33,079 bases of DNA from Zancudomyces culisetae (lineage: Eukaryota > Kickxellomycota > Harpellomycetes > Harpellales > Legeriomycetaceae), in contig LSSK01000465.1 of NCBI GenBank assembly GCA_001969505.1, forward strand, positions 1 through 33,079. The letters are read 5' to 3'. The position numbers and the translations under genes are program-made. Each line of letters starts with the position of its first letter. Positions within the stretch are counted from its first letter, which is position 1. This document shows positions 21,239 through 29,950 of the stretch, in pieces. The notes beneath the pieces were generated by a model. That model saw nothing but the letters and a program-made list of their open reading frames with translations. It did no database searches and was not told where the DNA came from.

Positions 21239-21466
21239 TCAGAGTTTTTCTGCTGGATTTGCAACTTTAAAACAAAACCCCTTTACAAAACCAATAACAA
21301 AAATAACCAACCCGGTTGTTAAACCTGTTACTATATCGATTTTTTGCATTTTTTTTGCTTCCCAGAGGTAGCAGACCTTATCAATAAATTCTCGGCGCAA
21401 TTTTTGGTAACTAGATAACCGTTGTCTGAAATGAGAGTCGTATTTAATAAATGCAACAAAAGTCAT
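21239..21466 (-). CDS. Candidate small single-pass membrane protein
   Basis: This 75-residue frame starts MTFVAFIKYDSHFRQRL. It has an amphipathic, charged first half (SSYQKLRREFIDKVCYLWEAKKM) followed by one clear membrane segment (IVTGLTTGLVIFVIGFVKGF) and a short basic tail. That layout resembles small mitochondrial or ER membrane subunits, but I do not recognise the family. The frame stays open upstream of the ATG for 10 codons, so an upstream exon is possible. The paired AAAGGCGCTTT motif lies 52-83 bp upstream of the ATG. It could also be a chance frame. Confidence 0.3.
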   Translation of the reverse strand: MTFVAFIKYDSHFRQRLSSYQKLRREFIDKVCYLWEAKKMQKIDIVTGLTTGLVIFVIGFVKGFCFKVANPAEKL

Positions 21467-21517
21467 CCAATGGAAGCACCGACTCTCAGTTCCTTTAATT
21501 CACGATATCCTACTTTT

Positions 21518-21549
21518 AAAGGCGCTTTAAATAAGCTCAAAGGCGCTTT
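21518..21549. promoter_or_regulatory. Paired AAAGGCGCTTT motif
   Basis: Two perfect copies of AAAGGCGCTTT (21518-21528 and 21539-21549) lie 21 bp apart start to start, i.e. two helical turns, on the same face of the DNA. The flank is otherwise AT-rich. Each copy is nearly palindromic around GGCGC. The arrangement looks like a double site for a DNA-binding factor just upstream of the small minus-strand frame. Confidence 0.4.
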
Positions 21550-23142
21550 TTGTTCAAATGTTGCAAACAACTTGTGTTGAGTTTATGACTTTTGAAATGC
21601 GGATACTTTTATCGCTGTTCCACTATGGTTCAGCCTTTGCTGTTTTCTTATCTTTGGGCTTGTTTTCAGACACTAACAATCGAGATGAAACTAACTAGTA
21701 TCCACAGGGTTGTATTATTTAGCTCGTTTGAAATATGACCATAGCATTTTTGCCGCAAAAAACACGGAAAAGCCAAAAAAAGAAATGTATCATGTACACT
21801 ACTGATTGGATTTTATACAAGAATTGCTGAGCAAGGGGGGTGGAGAGGGAAAGCTGTTTCCGTCTTTCTTTTTAATACACTCTGTTCATTTGCTACTGAT
21901 AAATTGGTCAAGTGACAAGTTAATTTAACCAAATAAAGAGATAGCAAATAGTATAGCTGAACCTGCTTGTAATGTGATCTTTTGCAGTACTCAATAAATA
22001 TACCATTTGCATATGATCAACTCATTCCCCGCAAACTCCACCAATGATTCGGTATTTGGCTCTTTAAACCATCCCCCAAAGCCAGAACGAGGACCGATAT
22101 ACATATAAACGACGATGTGGGCGGCTTTGTTTTTGTTTTTGTTTTTGTGCTCGTTTTTATTTTCTCCTTGAAAAATCATAATTGATTATGGACGAGTGCG
22201 TGAAACTTTTATTTCAACTTCTTTCATTACCTGATTTGAAATAACAGTGAGTTGTCTGTGGTTTTATTTTAAATGGGGAAGAAGGAACTATATCTAGCTG
22301 TAATAAAAGAGGAGTGTTGCAAGAAAACACACATTTTCTAAAAACCACCAATATTCTCTTACTTTTTTATTGGTAGGTGTCTTTGACTAGAAAGAGTGTT
22401 TTCTTAGTAGATATACACACATTCACTTACACACAGTTATCTGCTTAGCCTGCTACGGCTCTAGGTGGCCTTTATTGAACTAGAAAACAGCCAAACAAAT
22501 CATATATTTATTTGGCCAACAAAATGCTTCATATGCTAAAATGTAGAACAAATTGGTACGAATCAGCAAAGCGAAATCACAATTTATGCAAATAAATCGG
22601 AAAAAGGGAAAAAAACAGTGGAATCAAAGTCTATTTAAAATGGGCATCTTTGTGGCTTTTGCTAGATTAGAAGCAAGGAAATCCACTTGTCTACCCATCT
22701 GTATATATAGCAACAACTAGAATGTTTTATCTGATATTTATATCCATGTCTCTGAGACAATAAATATAGACCCTGGTTTTTCATGATAACGATATACACA
22801 CGCTAGAATGTGCTGCCCTTCCTAGCATATTTCTTTGTACAAACAGGGAATTTTTTTAGGTTGAGATGATCATATCTTGCGTTTTGCTATTATACATACT
22901 CTCTGGTTTTATAAACACAATAGTTGAGCTTATGCTATTTGACTTCCTTTCTTATTACTTTCAAAATAAAGTGTAATATAACGGTACTTACAAATACGTA
23001 GTGCAATAACTTGGCTTGTAATAAAAGGGGATAACAAACGTCATATTGACACCACAGTAAATATAGCAATAAATATCTACGCTATCACACTATATTTTAT
23101 AACTGGTGGGTACTTGAACCTATATGGGCATCAAAATTTGCA

Positions 23143-25895
23143 ATGCCGGAAGACGAAGAATTTATAAAAATATCCAAAAGCATTTCTTTCAGATCCAAAC
23201 TCCCCCTTGATTCACAAGGGCTGAGGACTTTTGGCAAAGCTTTCTTTTTTAGAAAAAAGCAGGAAAACACCAAAAAGAAGTTAAAAGAAAGACAAAATGA
23301 GATCTACCAACTCGAATCGGCAAAAAAGCGGATTGCTGTAAAAAGGTTTTCTGTAGGTATATCCGGGCTGATAATCATGACAAATGCAATACTTGGTATG
23401 GTATCACTTTCTCTAGTCGATTATAATCTTGAGCAAAAACACTATTATGAGAGTACGTCTGCCTTATAATTTTTTTTTTTTGTATGAACTGATATATTTT
23501 CTCGTAATCAAATACATACAATTGCCTATTTTTTATTTATTCACTGAAGCGTGCTTGTTTATATTTAGAGGGTTACGAGTTGTTCCTAGGTAAGTCTTAA
23601 TTCTCTATTCTAGCTTCATTAATTTTTGGTCTATAGGATTAATCTTTTACGGGTATGCTTATTGCAGCCCATTACTTTGTTTTCTTGCATGTAAACACAC
23701 TCTCTTGTAATTGTAAATAGCAAAACTTCCCGTTCGGATCATTATGTTCGTTCTCAATATACTGCCATTTATTACGTTTTCAATACGAACCTTAAACATT
23801 CGTATAGTTACTTCGACATTCCTCACAATATTCTTTGAATTTTTAACATGTAAGTGAAGTGTACAATTTTCTTTTTGGATGCAAACAGTTAATACTTGAA
23901 ACATAAATTTTTCAGGAAACTGGTATTGGTAGCTTGAATAATGTTGGATAAAAGTGGTTTTGTATATTACCAACTATGACATGGTTTTCTGTGTCTTATT
24001 AAACTTATAACTGCTTATAAATAGTTGCATACGGAATGGGTGTAACGCTATACATATTCACTTTAAATCGCAATAACCAAAAAGAAACGCAGTACAGTGG
24101 CGCATTTACATATTTTGTGGTCAGTTACATGTTTTCATTTATAGTTTTTGTGTTGTTATTGTACGACTACACTAAAACAAAAAATTTTAGAAACAAAGGT
24201 AAGATATCAATCCGAAACAACACAATCAATATTAACATATTCATCTGGACTACCAATGCTAATAATTATCTTTTTTAAAAAAAAATAAAACATAGGCAGC
24301 GGTATATCATACCAGCAAAAAATGTGGCAGTTTAGCATTATCCTGTTGTATACCTGGGTGATGGTTGGTGGTGTAATATTTAAATATCTTGAGAAGGAAA
24401 CTTTCCTGATCGGAGTTTATTACTGCCTCGGTATGACTTTTTAATTACTTTATATCCTACTGCTTTAATTGAATTTTGTATTGTACTCGATCTCTTATTT
24501 TATTAAAAACATAAAGTGTTAACTTGATTGTTTTGTTATAGTACGTTGAGGGATAATATGATCCTTGAACTAAACTAACCCGAAAATATTAATTATTAAA
24601 TGTAGTAAGCGCCACGTCAATCGGGTATGGAGATCACGTACCAAAGACAACTCTTTCAAAATCCATCATGCTAGTGTGGATATTGGGGGCAACAGTACTC
24701 GTAGGCCTCTACCTGGTAAATTATGCTAATCTTTTAGTATCAATACTAGAAAGTATAAAGGCAAAAAAATTGGCAAAATTATTGAGAGACCGACTAATGC
24801 TGAAAATCCGTGAGGACATTGAAAGGATAAATACCGAAAAGATGGAAGTAAACAAACTGAGAAGGAAAGTGGGATACAAAATAGATTGCAACGAAGAAAA
24901 GACGGTATCCCAATCAAAGAAATCAAATACTGTACACAGAATTCGCACTAAGCCTAAGAAGCATAGGCGGTCGTATACCAAAACGAAGGACAGCGATAGT
25001 GATAAAATAAGGTATTCAAAAAATGTGAGAGATTTAGAAACAGCAACAAGTTTTGAAGAAACCGAAAGTACAGAGTACACAGAGAATGAGGAACATTTAG
25101 AAAATATCAAGGACATGAAAAGAATAGAAAGTAATGCCGACATTGATAATGGGATACTTGATACACCAGAAAGCTGTAATGATACCTATGACGGCATAGA
25201 TGGTGAAGATTCAATAGTTGCTAGCACAATATTCGAAGACAATCAATCGGTTTGTCTTGAATACAATTTAATTAAAAAGGAGCTTGAGACTCTGAAAAAC
25301 TCGTCAGGAGTTACCACAGATGTCTGGGTCTTCATAGGTGTGTGTCTAGCCATTTGGGTTTTACTGGTGATGTTTTTTCAGGTGTTTGAGGAAAAGGGTT
25401 TCTCACCCTTCCGATCATTTTGGTTTGGTTTTGTTAGCTCGACAACAATAGGTAAGAAAAGGATTGGCTAGTTTTTTTTAATACGTTTTGCAGGAATATT
25501 CAAGTGGAGGGTGGTCGTTTCTTTTCTACTTTTTTATATACCAAGGATAGTGGAAGGAAAAGACTATTCTCGAGAATTTTTGTTACTCTTTTCCTTGTAA
25601 TAGCCTCATAACCAAAATATTTTTTAATAGTCAACTAAAGTGCTAGGAAAACTGATTATAGCATATGTAACTGGAAATAGGGTACGGAGACACTGTGTAC
25701 AAGTCTGAGTATGCACTTATTTATTTTTGCCTAATAATTTTGTTCATAGTGTCTATATTTGCTGTCTTTGTGGGTGCTGTTGTTGAGATGACCCAACAAA
25801 AACTTAAGACGCTTATAAAGCCAGAAGCGAACGACCAAATTGAAGATAACGAGATTGAGCTAATTCTATCAAAAGTTAACAAGCTTTTAAAGTGA
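23143..25895 (+). CDS. TOK1: TOK-type two-pore outward-rectifier K+ channel
   Basis: Fungal TOK channels have eight membrane segments and two pore loops, and pass outward K+ current at the plasma membrane. Eight exons: 23143-23452, 23569-23589, 23637-23690, 23721-23849, 24025-24198, 24296-24430, 24606-25451 and 25681-25895, giving 627 residues. Donors include GTACGT, GTAAGT and GTAAGA. Pore 1 is TSIGYGD (about 278-284) and pore 2 TTIGYGD (about 554-560); the pore 2 filter is split by an intron inside the Gly codon. Membrane segments include FVVSYMFSFIVFVLLLYDY, IILLYTWVMVGGVIF, VLVGLYLVNYANLLVSI, VFIGVCLAIWVLLVMFFQVF and a last one before EMTQQKL. Segments 6 and 7 are separated by a charged loop of about 190 residues. 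Exons from 24025 onward are firm. The 21-nt exon 2 and the 30-nt intron 23691-23720 are tentative. Confidence 0.9.
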
Positions 25896-27190
25896 AATGG
25901 GTCATGGCTATCCTTACTGTATCAAAGTGTATTATAGTATTATCCCTATTGGTTTAGTTTATGACCTAGTATATTTAAGCTCTAAGGTAACCGAGCTCAC
26001 CAAAGCGGGAAAAATAAAGGAAAAGGTAAAGGTAAAGGGATGTATGAACATAAAACTGTAATGATATTAGCAGTACACAAACTCTGGCAGTTTCTCTATT
26101 GGCAGTAGAGGATAATTTTTTTTAACATCATATTTACCAATAGGTTCCTATATTAGACGAAATTTATACTACACAAGGTAGTTTTATTTAGCAGTTGAAA
26201 AAAAGATGCTAAATGGGTTGGCTTGTTGCTACAACAAGAAATAAAGTAAAGTGATTTGTGTATTTCAAATAATTTGGGTGAATGAATGGATGCTATCCAA
26301 CCCCCAGCCTTTATGATAAAGGCGGGGAAGGTGCGAGGGAGGCTGAGGTGGAAATTACTTGGTCTGATCCCATTGTGAATAAAACAACAGCATAACTTGA
26401 ATCTTTGCAAAAAAAAAAAAAGTATGGCGAGTGGGAGGGGAAATAAAAATTGAAAGGGTCGTTTTCCAGTAATGACAAGGCATTGTTAATATCACCGGAA
26501 CCACCTTGCAAAATGCAAAATTGAGTGGACCACTGAGAGTTGAATTTTTTTTTAGTTCTTGATCGCTGCTTTGTGAAGCCAAACTATAAAAGAGTATATA
26601 GATGGTATTACTAATTAATTACGCAACCCTGCATTTTACTTATTTTTTTATTGCATTTTGCATTTATATTTAGTCTTTGTTCATGTTCATTTTATTTTTT
26701 GTTCAGTTTCTTGTTCAGGTAGCTAAAAAAAAATAATTTTGGTGTGGCAATTACAAGGAATAAATAATTACACGTGGAAGAAAAAGAAACTACAAATACA
26801 GGCAAGTTTACTAAAATTTCTAATTAATGGTATATCTAAAAGGATTTCCTTCAAGGCACCTAAAAATAATAAATAAACTATACTAAAAAACATTATTAAA
26901 CGTTACATCTTCAGAGCTACTTTGAAGGTCTTTCCCGTGTTAGCATACCATTATACCACATATCACGGTGGACAAGTTCATATTCTGTGTAGGTTGTATA
27001 GTATTATAAACGCTCTCATAATAGTTGGATCCGGCAGGAATAGAGTCGGACAGTGCGTAATATTAGTTCATCGAACCAGGATACATCTGGATAATAGGGA
27101 CCGACACGTTTTCTTTGTGCTTTGCCAAATTTACACCCCTACATATACCTCTACATATACAGAAATACCAGTACGAGAGAAATAAACACA
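25896..27190. other. Intergenic stretch between TOK1 and the acetyl-CoA transporter
   Basis: It has short AAAGGTAAAGG-type repeats near 26013-26040, a hairpin at 26302-26327, and a minus-strand open piece around 26311-26511 (GGSGDINNALSLLENDP) that looks exon-like but could not be placed in a gene. The right part contains the promoter of the transporter gene, with a short CTACATATAC repeat near 27140-27160. Confidence 0.4.
26302..26327. repeat. Strong inverted repeat (hairpin)
   Basis: GCCTTTA pairs with TAAAGGC around a TGA loop. The stem is extended by CCCC/GGGG with one bulged A, giving 11 bp in total. This is far stronger than expected by chance in AT-rich intergenic DNA. It could be part of a structured RNA, a 3'-UTR element or a DNA cruciform. 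Confidence 0.6.
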
Positions 27191-29483
27191 ATGATGACTT
27201 CAGAGCCTAGGAGCAGAGTAAGTAGTACTCGTTGATAATACCAATACTATTCCAGCTACTTTTTTTGTGAATATATCTTTAATCGTAAGCATTTTGCAAT
27301 TAAAGCAAAAGTGAATACGTAAGAAAGAGGTAAAATATATTTAAAGAAAAAAAAGAAGAAATTATATGATAAATCGATATTTGATATAGGAGGTTTCGAT
27401 AGAATGTGACGAAAAGCAGACGAAAAGGAGCATACTAAAAAGAGTAAACAAATATAAGCGAATACGGAGTGATGAAGTAGTACACACACAGCCCACTGAG
27501 AATCATGTAGAAAGTCGGTTAGTAGCCGAGTACCATCCCAAAGCTCAAGATAATAAGGAAAAATGTAACAACAGTACACAGGAATACAGAAAGATGGCAC
27601 TGCTGATTGTTTTATGTAAGCAAGAAAAATATATACATATGCAAATGATATAGGTTGAAAAGATACCGAGTATTTGGGCAGGAAAGGGGCTTTCCATCAA
27701 TCATTACTATTGTTTTTTCTCATAGTTAACAAAAATAAAACAAAATAGATATGCTACAAGGGGTTCCACTAGGACTGTCTAGCGGGAGTGTACCATTTAT
27801 GCTGAAAGAGAAAATGAGTTATTCAAAACTCAGTTTGTTTTCGCTAGCAGGGTATCCATATTCACTAAAATTGTTTTGGTCGCCAATAGTAGATTCAGTA
27901 TTCAATAAATCATTTGGAAGGCGTAAGTCCTGGATAGTACCAGTGCAGATGCTTACCGGGCTGTTGTTATGGAGGATTGGGGGGACAATAGAGGAAATTA
28001 TGATAAACCCAGCGGAAAACATCATCCAAATTTCACTTGGATTCTTTTTCATTGTATTACTGAGCGCAACACAAGATATTGCAGTTGATGGGTGGGCGCT
28101 TACGTTGCTATCTGAAAAGAATTTGCATTATGCGTCGACATGTCAAACGATAGGGTTAAATATAGGGTATTTCATGTCGTTTACGGTTCTTTTGGCACTT
28201 AATGGTCCGGAGTTTTCGAATAGATATTTGAGAAGTGAGCCCCAAGAACATGGTGTGGTGAGTTTAGGGATGTATATGAGAATCTGGGCGATAATATACG
28301 GGATAGTGACGTTATTCCTAATTATAAGTGTAAAAGAAACGGAGACACAGTTTGAAAATGAAAACAAAGAAGGACTAGACAAAGAAAACGAGAAGACGGA
28401 AATAAACGATACGGGAATTATAGCGGCGTACAGGACTCTATACCAAATATCGATGCTTCCGCAAATGAAAGAGTTTATACTAGTATTGTTGATATCAAAG
28501 ATAGGATTTATACCCAACGATTTGGTTACACAGCTCAAGTTGTTGGAAAAGGGATACAGGAAGGAGGATATGAGTCTGGCGGTGTTAATAGATTTTCCGA
28601 TACAAATAGTATTCGGATACTATGCGGCTAAATGGAGTAGTGGTAAAAGGCCTATGAGACCATGGCGAATGGCATTTATTGTACGGATAGCAATATGTAT
28701 ATTATCTATGATTACAGTGTATTTATTTCCACAAGGCGACCAAGCAATGAGCAAAGGGTATTTTGGATTTGTACTAATAACACAAATTATTGGATCTATG
28801 GCAAGGTAAGAACCCCCCCTCCCCCCCCTTTCCCTTCTTGCCTCTCTTCCCCCATCCCTTAAAAAAAGGAGGAGAAAGAGGAGAAGGGAAATACCAGGGT
28901 AAATATATGTTTTTGAGGTAAATTTTGTAGATATATTTGAACTAAAAAATGGGAAAAAATGCATTTTTGTAATTCTAAAATAGTACTGTACAGTTTGTGG
29001 CACTGAGTTCATTTATTACCTTGATATCTGATCCGGTAATTGGGGGGACATACATGACATTTTTGAACACGTTAAGTAATTTTGGAGGAACATGGCCCGG
29101 ATACTTTGTATTAAAAGCAGTTGATTTGTTTACCTTTTCATATTTATACTCGGAATCTGGTACGGGGAAGTGGGTATGGGGAGATAACAGTGCGAGGGGG
29201 AATATGAATATGTTTACGGTAGATGGGTATTATATCACGTCACTATTCTGTATGGGGATTGGATTGGTGACATATTACCAAATGATAAAGCCGATGGTTT
29301 GTAGACTAGAATGTAAGTTAACGGAGAACGCCTGTTTAATTTATATTGTTTAACAACAAATGTGTATTCTACAAGAAGATATAAATGTATGAATCTACTA
29401 AAAAATTTGATACTATAGGTCTGCCACTTGGAGCATGGCGGATTGGCAGCAACAGTAGCTTGATCAGTCAAAAACAAAAATAA
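27191..29483 (+). CDS. SLC33A1: SLC33A1/AT-1-type acetyl-CoA transporter
   Basis: Members import acetyl-CoA into the ER lumen, where it feeds acetylation of lipids and proteins. Five exons: 27191-27217, 27390-27615, 27749-28805, 28984-29312 and 29419-29483, giving 567 residues (human about 550). All donors are GTAAG-type and all acceptors TAG. Joining exons 2 and 3 rebuilds YRKMALLIVLYMLQGVPLGL, the first membrane segment. Next come FGRRKSWIVP, ATQDIAVDGWALTLL, SDPVIGGTYMTFLNTLSNFG across exons 3-4, and a C-terminal LPLGAWRIGSNSS in exon 5. The first exon is a 27-nt piece with tandem ATGs (27191 and 27194), so the start may be either. The N-terminal cytosolic part (about 80 residues) is polar and poorly conserved. 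Whether the fungal protein sits in the ER is inferred from the family. Confidence 0.93.
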
Positions 29484-29950
29484 AACAAAAATATAAGCAG
29501 CCAGCCAGGAAGGAAAGGAAGGGAGAAGAGGAGGAGGAGGAGGAGGAGGTAGAAATGTGTAAAGAAAAAATATGGAATGTGAGAAGGGATAGGATGATGG
29601 TATAGACCACAGAGAATCCGGTATTACTGCAGTATTCTTACTCTCAAGTTGTGTACAAATTCTATAATACATGCTACACTTGTAGTTTGGTAAACAGATA
29701 AAAGTGTTAATGGTAGCTTAGTGTTATTAAAGTTGGTTTTAATATGTTTTTATTTTTTTTGGAGATTGATTTTCTATTTTTCTGGTAAATTGGTAAATTG
29801 GCAAATAAAAAGCTAAAGTATAAATTAGTAATTGAGTTTAAAGAGAAAATGAAAATAATTAAATTAAAGCAGGTAGTAAAGGAAGTCAAGTAATAATAAC
29901 GAGTTCAAAGATATAGAGAAAAAAAAGAAAAAGGAAATAGGAAATAGGAA
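29484..29950. other. Intergenic spacer before MON1
   Basis: AT-rich, with a GGA-rich run at about 29527-29550 and a GGAAATA repeat at 29935-29950 just before the MON1 start. It should contain the transporter's 3' UTR and the MON1 promoter; no gene is seen. Confidence 0.5.

Larger units (their letters stand above)
18403..23142. other. 4.7 kb gene-poor, T-rich stretch
   Basis: The left two thirds are strongly T-rich on the plus strand with only short chance frames. Simple repeats include TACGA copies at 18714-18731 and an AC run at 21166-21182. One small minus-strand frame (21239-21466) and a paired 11-bp motif (21518-21549) stand out and are listed separately. A plus-strand frame at 22013 (MINSFPANSTNDSVFGSLNH) is 31 codons only. 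The right end contains the TOK1 promoter. It may hide a non-coding RNA or a very small multi-exon gene that I cannot see. Confidence 0.4.

Noticed and set aside
21991-22179. 62-codon minus-strand frame with SGFGGWFKEPNTESLVEF
   Set aside because: Partly encoded by a simple A/G-rich repeat (Asn-Lys run), with no family or splice support; the opposite strand is also open.
26311-26582. Two overlapping minus-strand frames, one reading GGSGDINNALSLLENDP
   Set aside because: Looks exon-like, but no start, partner exon or family could be found, so it is not called as a gene.
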